This document shows, piece by piece, positions 1-8,884 of a stretch of DNA of 61,024 nt. The position numbers were made by a program, and so were the translations under genes. Origin of the DNA: CAZFER01 sp964517495. GTDB taxonomy: Bacteria > Hinthialibacterota > Hinthialibacteria > Hinthialibacterales > Hinthialibacteraceae. Every line of letters starts with the position of its first letter. Position 1 is the stretch's first letter. Location: the NCBI GenBank assembly GCA_964517495.1, contig CAZFER010000035.1:1-61024 (forward strand), written 5' to 3'. Below the pieces are notes generated by a model, which was not told the origin of the DNA, searched no databases, and worked only from the letters and a program-made list of their open reading frames with translations.

Positions 1-570
1 AGCGTTGAGGACCATTTAGCGAAGAACAAAGGCCTATTAAATTTATCTTCGTCAGCACGAAAGTGCTGAGATAACCAAGAATAGGATAAATCGACGGCAC
101 CCCCCGAATTAAAAACCGGGGCGCCCCGAAAAAAATGCAATAAACAACGATGTTGAATACCATATGTAAGGGCAGACCCAATGTAATTAAGTTAAGATCA
201 AATTGGATCGTAAAATAGGGAGGACGAGGCTCCCGCCGAGCCGTTATACGTGGAAACGGATCGGCGGGAACCTCCCCCTCTGCTTTAACTTAATGACATT
301 GAGGGCAGGCCTCTGTCTTTCCCCGAAAACAGCAATCATAGGGGTAGACGTGCGTGTCTACCCGGTCTGCGACCCAAATCACCCTTTTAAAACTCCTAAA
401 AGGGCATGGAATAGGTCTGCGTATAATGGAATGTTTTATATTTGAAAGGTAAAATAAAAAAAGGAGGGAACTATTCACCTCCGGATTAGATAATAAAATA
501 GAAATAATCCTCAAATAGGAGAACTAAAAAGATTTGAGTTGAACTAATTCAAAACTTCTGAATTATAACC
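1..570. other. Gene-poor region with several perfect hairpins
   Basis: I see no convincing gene here; the reading frames at 203-445 and 290-514 run over a palindromic repeat and lack family resemblance. The stretch is rich in stem-loops: 52-58/63-69 closed by a GAAA tetraloop, the repeat at 218-280, 342-349/356-363 with a six-base loop, and 382-389/397-404 with a seven-base loop. All stems listed are perfectly paired. The neighbour is the 3' end of a small minus-strand gene, so part of this could be transcribed as its 3' untranslated region. A structured noncoding RNA is possible but not shown. Confidence 0.4.
218..280 (+). repeat. Dispersed palindrome, family A, copy 1
   Basis: The left arm (GGGAGG.CGAGGCTCCC then GCCGAGCCG) and right arm (TCGGCGGGAACCTC) are complementary and enclose a 14-base centre TTATACGTGGAAAC. 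The same element lies in opposite orientation at 47078-47141, with the centre reverse-complemented, and as a left half at 28097-28123. Its asymmetric centre makes orientation readable. Confidence 0.8.
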
Positions 571-804
571 CTAAAATGAATAGGCGTTTTTCTTGATCGG
601 TACGATATCTACCCCGCGTTTGTTGACGACGGAATCCTTGAATTTGACGGTTATCACCACTTTGTTGGGAAAGCCTTGAAACTCTTCCACCAGTGTTGCA
701 TCAGAAATAACTCGGATTGATTCGATTGACCCCTCAATATCATCTCCGTCCAATGCTACCGTATCTCCGACCTTGAAACTGATCTCCTGGTTAAAATCAA
801 GCAT
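571..804 (-). CDS. Small acidic protein of unknown function
   Basis: A 77-residue protein that I do not recognise. It has no signal peptide, membrane segment or cysteine motif. The composition is acidic with alternating beta-type segments (FKVGDTVALDGDD, KVVITVKFKD), which suggests a small beta-barrel or SH3-like fold such as those that regulate or bind nucleic acid; this is inference only. The upstream sequence on the minus strand carries an AGGAG-like ribosome-binding site (the complement of TCTCCTCT at about 814-821), which supports the start. It is transcribed divergently from the HTH-EIIA gene, with about 200 bases between them. Confidence 0.6.
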   Translation of the reverse strand: MLDFNQEISFKVGDTVALDGDDIEGSIESIRVISDATLVEEFQGFPNKVVITVKFKDSVVNKRGVDIVPIKKNAYSF

Positions 805-875
805 ATTTTTTGTCTCCTCTTGTCAAATGTTTTTGATTTGTTTTAGTTTCCATTCATTCTCCTTGCGAAAATATA

Positions 876-903
876 TTGACAAGACATGACATCTATGTAC
901 AAT
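876..903 (+). promoter_or_regulatory. Sigma70-type promoter for the HTH-EIIA gene
   Basis: TTGACA at 876-881 and TACAAT at 898-903 are separated by 16 bases, close to the housekeeping consensus. The predicted transcript start near 910 leaves a leader of about 90 bases before the ATG at 1002. Confidence 0.6.
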
Positions 904-945
904 ATTAGATATTAATTCCTAAAAGTCAATAGTAGAAATTGCAAT

Positions 946-979
946 CCGAAAGTTATTTTGACTTTCGGCTTTCCTGTTT
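946..979 (+). terminator. Terminator-like hairpin in the leader of the HTH-EIIA gene
   Basis: An 8-base perfect stem (946-953 with 961-968, CCGAAAGT/ACTTTCGG) with a 7-base loop is followed by a pyrimidine-rich tract ending in five T residues. It lies between the promoter at 876-903 and the ATG at 1002, so it could act as an attenuator. I see no clear alternative antiterminator pairing, so that role is inference. Confidence 0.45.
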
Positions 980-1001
980 TTAGGGACATTGGATTAATAC
1001 C

Positions 1002-1682
1002 ATGCAAAAATTGTTAACGATAAAAGAAGTCAGTGATTTGTTGCAAGTGAATCAACGTACCATCATGCGTATGATTCAAAACCAAAAAATCCCCGCCACC
1101 AAAATTGGAAATCAATGGCGTTTTCATCCGATTCATTTGGAAAATTGGATTTTGAACGGTGCCAATCACTCAAATGGTGCTTTGGAAAGGAACTGGGAAT
1201 TAGAAGAAGAATTCCAGATCTTTTCTCCCTCTCGTGTATTACTCGATCTAAAGGTGAATACATATGAAGAGGCACTTCAAAATATGACTGACTGCCTTGC
1301 CGATGAAGGACATCTTCTCCAACCGGAACTTTATCTCACCGCTTTGTTAGAGCGTGAAGCAATGGCATCGACCGCCATAGGCCATGGTGTGGCTTTACCT
1401 CATGCCTGGCATCCTCTCAATGATCTCTTTCGCATGCCACTTACCGTCTGTACACGCCTTGAACACCCTTTGGATTTAAACTCTTTTGACAAAATGCCAG
1501 TGGATTTGCTTTTCCTTCTCTGTGCCCCTCGAAATCGGCTTCACTTGAAACTTCTCAGCACAATGTCCAAAATCGCCAAAACACAATCGATCCTTTCATC
1601 ACTGCGAAAAGTCATTACACCCCACGAATTCACGGACGTATTAATGGAGACCACCCCATCCTTAACCACATTAACAACCTGA
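1002..1682 (+). CDS. HTH (excisionase-type) - PTS EIIA fusion regulator
   Basis: A 226-residue cytoplasmic regulator. Residues 1-53 form a MerR/excisionase-like DNA-binding domain (LLTIKEVSDLLQVNQRTIMR, then KIPATKIGNQWRF). Residues 75-220 are a PTS EIIA type 2 (PtsN/fructose class) domain. The phosphorylatable histidine is H134 in the motif GHGVALPH. Known relatives are the nitrogen-PTS EIIA proteins; chlamydial PtsN2 proteins carry the same kind of N-terminal HTH. No sugar permease components lie nearby, so a regulatory role, with phosphorylation controlling DNA binding or partner binding, is more likely than transport. A good promoter (876-903) and a leader hairpin (946-968) precede it. 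Confidence 0.85.
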   Translation: MQKLLTIKEVSDLLQVNQRTIMRMIQNQKIPATKIGNQWRFHPIHLENWILNGANHSNGALERNWELEEEFQIFSPSRVLLDLKVNTYEEALQNMTDCLADEGHLLQPELYLTALLEREAMASTAIGHGVALPHAWHPLNDLFRMPLTVCTRLEHPLDLNSFDKMPVDLLFLLCAPRNRLHLKLLSTMSKIAKTQSILSSLRKVITPHEFTDVLMETTPSLTTLTT

Positions 1683-1699
1683 CACAGTTTTCATCTCTG

Positions 1700-1726
1700 T
1701 ATGGGTGGGTTTATAACCCGCCCATA
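1700..1726. repeat. Dispersed hairpin, family B, copy 1
   Basis: TATGGGTGGGTT (1700-1711) pairs with AACCCGCCCATA (1715-1726), allowing one G-T pair, around a 3-base loop. It sits 17 bases after the HTH-EIIA stop codon and may help end that transcript, but no T-tract follows. Related hairpins are at 20751-20771 and, degenerate, at 57337-57358. Confidence 0.6.
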
Positions 1727-1803
1727 TATAAACCCGCTTTAACCACTTCAAGTCTATTTTTCTGGACATAGTCTGGATACAATACCTTCGTGAGGTGACC
1801 CCG

Positions 1804-3027
1804 ATGACATTACAAACACGATGGGCGCTTTTGATTTTTTTAACGCCTATTTTTTTTGGTTTAATTTACACCACATATTATCAGGCCAACCGGCACAACG
1901 TCATGCAACGGCTGGCGGAATCAGGAGTGGTCGCGCTTTATGACGGTGGGATGGTTACCCAAGAGGATTTACAATGGTATTTCGAAAATCCTCCCATCAA
2001 GGACAGCCCACTTTTGCGCGCCCTTGAACTGACCCCTGAAGATGTCAGCGGACTTAATCACGAAGATCCCGCTTGGTTGCAATCTCAATCCGGACAATTG
2101 CTGATCAACCGCATCATTCAACACCTCGCCATGATTCAATACTTAAACAGCCGATGGTCTGCCTATGATATGGATAACGATCAGGCGGAAATAACCGCTT
2201 ATCGTGAACAGCTGATGAGAACTTATATGGAGAAAGATCTTGCTCAAATCACCCCTGAAATAACCCAGGAAGAAATGCTGGATTATTACATCAAACATCC
2301 AGAATCGTTTCACCGAGAAGGCAAACGTTTGGCACGTCACCTCATGATCGAAAATGTTCGATCTTCTGATCCCAAAGATCCTTTTTTAACCACACCCGAT
2401 ATGATTATTAAACGGTTAAAAAATGGAGAGGATTTTTTACATCTCATCCACCAGGAATCACGCTCCATGAGCTCTTCCAATAATGGCCTCTTGGGCTGGC
2501 ATACACGCGGTACGTTCCATGAGAATTTCGACCGGGTACTTTGGTCGTTGGAAATTGGGGAAGTCACCGGCCCAATTAGAGCGGATGATACTCTCCATTT
2601 TATTCAGTTGCTCGATGAACAAGAGGAAGGGCTGATCCCCTATAATAAATGTAAGTCAGATATTCGAACTATTCTTACTGAAGAAAAACGTAAAATACGA
2701 CGCTTTAAATTACTTGGCCTTTCCAAAGACCTTCTCTCCAACGATGATCCCGCTGCTACGGAGGAATACAAAAAAGCACTATTACAAGCAGCCTATGCCA
2801 GGGAATGGGATAAAAATGTGGCAGTGGTTGAAAAAACAGATGCCTTCTCACAATATCATAAAGCGGATCTTCTCTTTCGCATCTACATGAACCAATACCG
2901 CGATACCCTTAATTTAACCCGTGAAACAGAAGGAACACTTAATCTACAGAATCAATGCGCCAAGTATTTGTTAGACAGCATTAATTTCCGCTTCTTAGTC
3001 AAATTAAATACCTCCCCTCCATCCTGA
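1804..3027 (+). CDS. Membrane-anchored parvulin-type peptidyl-prolyl isomerase
   Basis: A 407-residue foldase of the SurA/PpiD/PrsA type, expected to face the periplasm. An N-terminal membrane anchor (ALLIFLTPIFFGLIYTTYY) is followed by a SurA_N-like helical region to about residue 165. A parvulin (rotamase) domain follows, from roughly 170 to 275: ARHLMIEN, LKNGEDFLHLIHQES, NNGLLGWHTRGTFHENFDRVLWSLEIGEVTGPI and FIQLLD. The rest is a helical C-terminal extension. ATG 1804 is preferred over the in-frame GTG at 1795 because GAGGTG at 1792-1797 is well placed as its ribosome-binding site. The likely job is folding of exported or outer-membrane proteins. It is convergent with the glycosyltransferase that follows. 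Confidence 0.85.
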   Translation: MTLQTRWALLIFLTPIFFGLIYTTYYQANRHNVMQRLAESGVVALYDGGMVTQEDLQWYFENPPIKDSPLLRALELTPEDVSGLNHEDPAWLQSQSGQLLINRIIQHLAMIQYLNSRWSAYDMDNDQAEITAYREQLMRTYMEKDLAQITPEITQEEMLDYYIKHPESFHREGKRLARHLMIENVRSSDPKDPFLTTPDMIIKRLKNGEDFLHLIHQESRSMSSSNNGLLGWHTRGTFHENFDRVLWSLEIGEVTGPIRADDTLHFIQLLDEQEEGLIPYNKCKSDIRTILTEEKRKIRRFKLLGLSKDLLSNDDPAATEEYKKALLQAAYAREWDKNVAVVEKTDAFSQYHKADLLFRIYMNQYRDTLNLTRETEGTLNLQNQCAKYLLDSINFRFLVKLNTSPPS

Positions 3028-3050
3028 AGTTAATCATGGATGAAACTACA

Positions 3051-4847
3051 TTATTCAATTTTGTATACTAACAGTGCTGGTGTGATATAACCGTCCGGTG
3101 GCCGTTGGTGAAAGGGAACGAGATATTCAAACAATTTGCCTACCCCAATCCCCCGAAACGCTGTCGCGCTGATCACATACCAACCGGGTTCCAGGGGGGT
3201 CGAACGATCCACTTTAATCGTGTGAGGAATGCCATACAGATCAGGATATGGCTCTGGACCAAAATAAATCAACGACAGATTCTTTGAAGGATGCTTATCC
3301 AAATAACGTTTCAAAATCAACAAATCCTGCCCCCAATCCAGATTCGAATCAACAGCGTAATAATGCCCATTTCGCGGCCCTCCAATCAACGAATTGAAAT
3401 AAGCGAGATAATGGGATTGAACAGAGAGGACAGCGAAAACATACAGACCGGTTATCAAGCCAACAGGAATCAACCAGTTTAATCGTCTATAAAATGAACC
3501 AGATAAGGATTGGATCTTGTTATGAACACCATCAAAGAAAGCCCCTCCCAGCAAAATCATTAAAAAGGGAATGACGGGCAAAGCGTGTCGGAACCCGATA
3601 TTGGCCGTATCTTCAACGATTAACACATACGCATATAAAGTGGGAATAACCAGGCAGGCCGTATAATTCAAAAGGTTAAGCCGGACATCTTTAGTGGCTA
3701 CGCATCCAATCCCTACCATGAATATCATGAGAACTGGCAGTGGGGTTTTAATCAAAAAGAGAACGGGATAATACATCATCCAACCCTTCATCGACCGTTC
3801 CCCCATAAAATAACTTAAATGGCCTGAACGCAGATGAGCACGGTTTGCCAGGAATCCTTCGATATGGCTGTATAGTGGTGTGTAGGTACGAATGAAGGTC
3901 CATAAGGGTTCATCAGGATTGTTCGCATCAAAACGAATTTGGCTATCTTCATCCCACAGAATATAGAGCAAATTGATAGGAAACTGCAAATCATGCCACA
4001 GATGGCTGTGAATGGGCTTTCGAGGTCCCGGAATGGAATCACCCATCTCAAATCCATACCCCACCCACAAAGTGAATATACCCATTACAAACACGATAGA
4101 TATCAGGACGAATGCATTGATTAATATCCTCAACCCCGTCCTGTATTCTTTGATTCGTGAAAGCAACAACAAATCAGGGTGATTACGATGGACATACGAA
4201 TAGACTAGAAAGCAAATAAACAGGGCTGGGAATAAAATCACCCCGGAATGCTTGGCATACCAAGCCAGGCCCAAAATAACCCCAAGTAACAATAATCGGC
4301 GAATACGTGGTTTTTGAACATATCGCCAAAAGCAAAAACCGCTCAGCGTGAAAAACAAAGCGGAAGCAATATCAGTGGTAATCAGGCGCCCATGCGCAAG
4401 AATATTGGGTTCAAAAACCGCCAGTACCAACACGCCTAACCCCGGCCAATAGCCCCAAAGTTCTTTTGCCCAATAAAAGCAAACAAAACATAATAAAACC
4501 GACAGGAACATCGTTCCCATACGCCCGGTCATTAGAATGGACTGAAACCTGCCTGGATAGTGTTCATGAATAATATCACCGCACCCATTCCATATTCCCA
4601 TTTTCCAACAGTAGTCATCATACGGCATTTCGATATCATGAATAATCAGGACAGGAAGAGCACAAACGAGATTTTGCAGGGGAGCCGCCACCCGGTTCAT
4701 GCGAAAATCGAACGTCGTCAATGAATACAATCCCGCCGATAGATGACTCATTTCATCCACGGTAGCGGATTTTTGTTTGGCGCTGTGCCACAGAAGAAAA
4801 ACATGAAGGGCCAATAAGAAAAGGACAAGCAGCCATTTCTTACTCAT
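3051..4847 (-). CDS. GT39-like membrane glycosyltransferase (GT-C fold)
   Basis: A 598-residue integral membrane protein of the protein-O-mannosyltransferase/ArnT superfamily. It has an N-terminal signal-like helix, then an acidic motif (KSATVDEMSHL, with D and E) in the first extracytoplasmic loop typical of GT-C enzymes, and about ten further hydrophobic segments up to residue 500. The C-terminal soluble part contains NSLIGGPRNGHYYAVDSNLDWGQDL, common in this group. It would transfer a sugar from a polyprenyl-phosphate donor to an envelope acceptor; the substrate cannot be read. The start overlaps the stop of the ABC exporter by 4 bases, so the two are probably translationally coupled. Confidence 0.85.
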   Translation of the reverse strand: MSKKWLLVLFLLALHVFLLWHSAKQKSATVDEMSHLSAGLYSLTTFDFRMNRVAAPLQNLVCALPVLIIHDIEMPYDDYCWKMGIWNGCGDIIHEHYPGRFQSILMTGRMGTMFLSVLLCFVCFYWAKELWGYWPGLGVLVLAVFEPNILAHGRLITTDIASALFFTLSGFCFWRYVQKPRIRRLLLLGVILGLAWYAKHSGVILFPALFICFLVYSYVHRNHPDLLLLSRIKEYRTGLRILINAFVLISIVFVMGIFTLWVGYGFEMGDSIPGPRKPIHSHLWHDLQFPINLLYILWDEDSQIRFDANNPDEPLWTFIRTYTPLYSHIEGFLANRAHLRSGHLSYFMGERSMKGWMMYYPVLFLIKTPLPVLMIFMVGIGCVATKDVRLNLLNYTACLVIPTLYAYVLIVEDTANIGFRHALPVIPFLMILLGGAFFDGVHNKIQSLSGSFYRRLNWLIPVGLITGLYVFAVLSVQSHYLAYFNSLIGGPRNGHYYAVDSNLDWGQDLLILKRYLDKHPSKNLSLIYFGPEPYPDLYGIPHTIKVDRSTPLEPGWYVISATAFRGIGVGKLFEYLVPFHQRPPDGYITPALLVYKIE

Positions 4848-6730
4848 GGAGTATCCATTGTTTGGGTTGAAGGAGTTAAGGAATCCGGTTCCCCCTCATG
4901 AAATTGCAAACGATACAGACGCTGATAAAGTTCGCAGCGTTCCAGCAACTCATGATGAGTACCCATATCCAATTTTCGCCCATGATCCAACACGATAATC
5001 TTATCGGCTTGTAAAATCGTTGAAAGACGATGTGCGATAATAAACGTTGTGCGTCCTTCCATCAGCCGATGCATGGAGCGCTTGATGTGTTGCTCGGATT
5101 CACTATCCAGCGAGGAAGTGGCTTCATCGAAGATGATGATTGGTGTATCCCGCAAAAAGGCCCGGGCAATGGCCAACCGCTGGCATTGGCCGCCGGATAG
5201 AGACAATCCCCGTTCCCCCACTACTGTTTGATAGCCTTCCGGCAGTGATTCGATGAATTGATCGGCATAGGCGGCATGGGCAGCTTTATAAACATCTTCA
5301 GGCTGATACGATTCGTCACCACAGGTTAAATTCATCCACACGGTATCGCCAAAAATCATAATATCCTGAGAAACAAAGCTGATCAAACGCCGCAGTGACT
5401 CCAACTGGATTGAACGGAAATCCACTCCATCCATCAAGAGGCGCCCTTCGGTGGGATCATAAAAACGGGGGATTAAATGCACCAGAGTGGTTTTCCCTCC
5501 CCCGCTGGGACCAACTAGTGCGATTTGTTCTCCCTTGCGAACATCAAATGATATTGAATCAAGAACCCGGGTTTTATCATCATACGAAAAGGAAACGTTC
5601 TCAAAACGTATGGATTGATTCAGGTCATGCACTTCCTGAGCATTGGGCAGTTCCGGTACTTCAGCATCAGTGTTTAACACTTCAAACACCCGTTCTGCTG
5701 CTGCAAAGCCAACCTGAATTTCTTGCAGAGTGCGTTCTAATCTTTTCACCGGTTGATAAACCGCAGCCAGGGTGGCGATGTAAACAACAAAATCCTCGGC
5801 CTTGAAACCGGCATTTCCCGGTGAAAAGATCATGTAACCCCCCAGCATCAAGATACAGCATAAGGCAAACAAACCCAGAAATTCGTTGATAGGTGAAGAC
5901 GCCGCGGTGGCCTTGGCCATACTCATTATCGCGCTGAATACCCCACGGGATTCATCCCAAAAACGTTTTCGCTGGTGATCGTACATATGATAAACTTGCA
6001 CCAGCCGGATATGGGTGAAATGCTCCTGCAAAAACGCTCCCAACCGAGCCAGGATATGCTGTGCTTTACGGCCTGCCCGGCGGTTTTTGCCGGCATAGTA
6101 ACGCATAATATAAAAGATCAAGGGGAAAATGGCCGCATAGATCAAAGTCAGTTTCCATTGAAGAAACAACAAAAAGATAATCGTGGCAAGCAATTGCAGG
6201 GGATCAAGCAGCAAACGTCCAAAAACATAAAAAATTGTCATCCCAATCACGCGGATGTCAACGGTGAAATAGGATATCAATGAACCCACACGCCTACTGG
6301 CAAAATACGCGGCATTAAATCGCGTCATCTTCAAATAAAGATCACGCTGAAGATCGAGGATAACCCGGTTGCCAATCCATTTGACCATGTATTCCTGAAG
6401 GTAACGGAAAATACCATTCAAGGCGACAATTGAGAGAATGCAACAGCATACCACCACCAGGGTATGCAAGGGATTGGCTCCAGCATAATATTCAAATAAG
6501 AGGTATAAGGGAGTAAGCAGAGTTCCAAGGCGGCCGGTTGGTTCCAGGGTGCCTTCCGGTTCAAAAATAACGGCCATCGTTGGTTTTAACAACGATATCA
6601 ATAAGATGCCCAGTACCGATACCACCGCACTGCATACCACTGCCAACAGCAAGCGGCCTTTGTAACGCAACACATATTGGAAAAGATGCGAGAACGTATT
6701 CAGTTCCCGGCGCAGGACATTATAATCCAT
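4844..6730 (-). CDS. MsbA-like ABC exporter (fused permease and ATPase)
   Basis: A 628-residue half-transporter. Residues 20-330 hold six membrane helices of the ABC type 1 exporter fold. The nucleotide-binding domain begins at about 365 with IRFENVSFSYDDKTRVL. Visible motifs are Walker A GPSGGGKTT, the signature LSLSGGQCQRLAIARA, Walker B PIIIFDEATSSLD and the switch histidine in FIIAHRLST. All catalytic residues are intact. Relatives export lipid A core, other lipids or peptides. Coupling to a GT39-like enzyme suggests a lipid-linked glycan or LPS precursor as cargo, but this is inference. It follows rho by about 35 bases in the same direction. Confidence 0.9.
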   Translation of the reverse strand: MDYNVLRRELNTFSHLFQYVLRYKGRLLLAVVCSAVVSVLGILLISLLKPTMAVIFEPEGTLEPTGRLGTLLTPLYLLFEYYAGANPLHTLVVVCCCILSIVALNGIFRYLQEYMVKWIGNRVILDLQRDLYLKMTRFNAAYFASRRVGSLISYFTVDIRVIGMTIFYVFGRLLLDPLQLLATIIFLLFLQWKLTLIYAAIFPLIFYIMRYYAGKNRRAGRKAQHILARLGAFLQEHFTHIRLVQVYHMYDHQRKRFWDESRGVFSAIMSMAKATAASSPINEFLGLFALCCILMLGGYMIFSPGNAGFKAEDFVVYIATLAAVYQPVKRLERTLQEIQVGFAAAERVFEVLNTDAEVPELPNAQEVHDLNQSIRFENVSFSYDDKTRVLDSISFDVRKGEQIALVGPSGGGKTTLVHLIPRFYDPTEGRLLMDGVDFRSIQLESLRRLISFVSQDIMIFGDTVWMNLTCGDESYQPEDVYKAAHAAYADQFIESLPEGYQTVVGERGLSLSGGQCQRLAIARAFLRDTPIIIFDEATSSLDSESEQHIKRSMHRLMEGRTTFIIAHRLSTILQADKIIVLDHGRKLDMGTHHELLERCELYQRLYRLQFHEGEPDSLTPSTQTMDTP

Positions 6731-6764
6731 GGTGTTTGAATTAAGGCCGATTGATAAGCATCAA

Positions 6765-8219
6765 TTACAGCTCGGCTTGATGGAGCGTATCAAGGAAGTC
6801 TTTATTGGTTTTGGTTTTTCGCATACGTTCAATTAACAATTCGACCGCTTCACTGGCATTCATTTCATTCAAAACCTTGCGTAAAAGCCACACACGTTCC
6901 AGTTCGTCTTTTTCGAGCAACAGCTCCTCTTTACGGGTTTTGGAACGATTAATGTCTATCGAGGGATAAATACGGCGTTCGGCGAGCTTGCGGTCCAAAT
7001 GCAGTTCCAGGTTGCCGGTTCCTTTAAATTCCTCGTAAATCACATCATCCATGCGGCTGCCCGTATCAATCAGCGCGGTGGCCATAATGGATAAACTGCC
7101 CCCTTCTTCAATATTACGGGCCGCCCCGTAAAATCGTTTGGGTGGGATCAAGGCGCTGGAATCAATACCGCCTGACAGGATTTTGCCACTGTGGGGAGCG
7201 ACCTGGTTGTAAGCACGTGCCAAACGGGTAATACTGTCAAGCAGAATAACGACATCATGGCGGTATTCAACCATCCGTTTGGCTTTTTCGATGACCATTT
7301 CTGCAACCTGCACATGGCGTTCGGGTGGCTCGTCAAAGGTCGAGGCAATCACTTCACCATCCACCGTTCGTTCCATATCCGTCACTTCTTCCGGACGTTC
7401 GTCGATCAACAATACAATCAAAAACACTTCAGGATGATTGCTGGTAATGCTATTGGCGATCTCCTGCAGTAATATCGTTTTTCCGGAATTGGGGGGAGCC
7501 ACAATTAACGCGCGTTGCCCTTTGCCCATGGGAGTAATCAGATCAATGATCCGTGATGAAATCCGATCACTTCGAGATTCCATTTTCAAACGTTCGGTGG
7601 GGAAAAGGGGAGTAAGGTTATCGTATAGGATTTTATCTTTGGTGGATTCCGGCGCTTCACCGTTGATTTTTTTGACCTTCAGTAACGCGAAATAACGTTC
7701 ACCGTCTTTCGGAGGACGAATCACGCCACCAACAGTGTCTCCTTTACGCAACCCAAATCGGCGTATCTGTGAGGGGGATACGTATATATCATCCGGGCCG
7801 GGCAGATAGCAATAATCCGCGCTGCGTAAAAAACCGAATCCTTCCGGAAGCGCTTCCAGAACACCACTGCCTTCCAATTGATTGCCTTTATCACTCTGGA
7901 TTTTTGAGGCATGTTCAAGAATGCGATAGATCAGTTCCTGTTTGCGAATACCGCTTAAACCCTCCAGTTCCATTTCATGGGCCAGCTTAAGCAGTTCGCT
8001 TACCGTCTTCTTTTTAAGCCCTTCCATCTCCAATTCACGCACGCGTTCAGCAGCATTCACACTGGCAGGCGATGCGACGATATCCTGCTTGTTTTGACTT
8101 GTGTTTTTGTCGTGATTGCGTTTGTCGTTGGAGTGGCTTTTCCAATGTTGGGTATTATTTGAGTTCTTCTCATTTCTATTGTTAGATCTTGAACGTCTAT
8201 TCGTTGTTTTTGCTTCCAT
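6765..8219 (-). CDS. rho: Transcription termination factor Rho
   Basis: A 484-residue hexameric RNA-dependent ATPase that ends transcription. After an N-terminal extension (residues 1-55) rich in Asn, Lys, Arg and Ser comes the Rho N domain (ERVRELEMEGLKKKTVSELL). The cold-shock-like RNA-binding domain follows (GFGFLRS, DIYVSPSQIRRFGLRKGD). The ATPase core has Walker A APPNSGKT, Walker B VVILLDSITRLARAYN and the R-loop region GSRMDDVIYEEFKGTGN. ATG 8219 is chosen; a TTG 27 bases upstream is in frame but has a poorer context. It lies just downstream of coaE in the polA-coaE-rho order seen in Chlamydia. Confidence 0.96.
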   Translation of the reverse strand: MEAKTTNRRSRSNNRNEKNSNNTQHWKSHSNDKRNHDKNTSQNKQDIVASPASVNAAERVRELEMEGLKKKTVSELLKLAHEMELEGLSGIRKQELIYRILEHASKIQSDKGNQLEGSGVLEALPEGFGFLRSADYCYLPGPDDIYVSPSQIRRFGLRKGDTVGGVIRPPKDGERYFALLKVKKINGEAPESTKDKILYDNLTPLFPTERLKMESRSDRISSRIIDLITPMGKGQRALIVAPPNSGKTILLQEIANSITSNHPEVFLIVLLIDERPEEVTDMERTVDGEVIASTFDEPPERHVQVAEMVIEKAKRMVEYRHDVVILLDSITRLARAYNQVAPHSGKILSGGIDSSALIPPKRFYGAARNIEEGGSLSIMATALIDTGSRMDDVIYEEFKGTGNLELHLDRKLAERRIYPSIDINRSKTRKEELLLEKDELERVWLLRKVLNEMNASEAVELLIERMRKTKTNKDFLDTLHQAEL

Positions 8220-8242
8220 GATTCTTTCTTTTTTCGTTCCTT

Positions 8243-8875
8243 TCAAAGACTAAAGATCGATTCGACCGATCGGCGCAAGTTGGATAAACCGTTGTCATTG
8301 TTTATCACAATATCCGCTCGTTGTTCCTTTTCGGTTTGGGGGATCAACACCGTTTCCCGTTGATCGAAGTTCTGGCGTGATCCTCCCCGGCTGCTTAAAA
8401 ACCGTTGCCGTCTCAGCTCGGCTGAAGCCGTAATCAACACAACGGTGTCAAACCATTCTTCGATTCTCCATTCATATATAAGGGCGGCATCCACCACCAA
8501 AAGCGTCCGGAATTCACCGGCGCGAAATTGTTTGAGTTCATGCTGTAGCCGTGCCAGCATGGGGGGATGAACAATCGCATTCAATGCTTCGAGCCGTTCT
8601 TGAGAGGCAAAGACGATCTCACCCAATACCCGGCGAATAATATCGCCATTTTCATCCAATAGATTTCGCTCACCTCCAAAGGTTTCAACCACTATGTCAA
8701 ATACCGGTGAGCCCTTTAACAGCATTTCATGACCGAGTTTGTCACCGCTGACGATTTTGGCACCCCACTGATTCAACCAATCCGCGACGGTGGATTTACC
8801 CGCCCCTGGATTTCCGGTCAACCCTACCACTTTACCGAACCAGGATGGCTTCAAACGATTGGTTTCCTCCTTCAT
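8243..8875 (-). CDS. coaE: Dephospho-CoA kinase
   Basis: A 210-residue enzyme that phosphorylates the 3'-OH of dephospho-CoA, the last step of coenzyme A synthesis. The P-loop GLTGNPGAGKSTVADWL is at residues 18-34. The substrate-side motifs GAKIVSGDKLGHEML, VIRRVLGEIVF (the RxxLGxxVF element, here RRVLGEIVF) and NAIVHPPML follow, then VVDAALIYEWRIEEWFD and the lid region RRQRFLSSRGGSRQNFDQRE. The common second D of the D-x-D-x-hydrophobic motif is replaced (SGDKLG), a mild variation. It starts 9 bases after the polA stop and is part of the same operon. Confidence 0.93.
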   Translation of the reverse strand: MKEETNRLKPSWFGKVVGLTGNPGAGKSTVADWLNQWGAKIVSGDKLGHEMLLKGSPVFDIVVETFGGERNLLDENGDIIRRVLGEIVFASQERLEALNAIVHPPMLARLQHELKQFRAGEFRTLLVVDAALIYEWRIEEWFDTVVLITASAELRRQRFLSSRGGSRQNFDQRETVLIPQTEKEQRADIVINNDNGLSNLRRSVESIFSL

Positions 8876-8884
8876 GCTGTTTTC

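Noticed and set aside
203..514. Two opposing open frames of 74-80 codons
   Set aside because: They cover the family A palindrome and hairpins, have no ribosome-binding sites and read as low-complexity Arg/Pro/Cys sequence.
1002..1682. Sugar-transport PTS component
   Set aside because: The fused DNA-binding domain and the absence of EIIB/EIIC genes point to regulation.
5395..5805. 136-codon plus-strand open frame
   Set aside because: It is antisense to the ATPase part of the ABC exporter, which shows all expected motifs.
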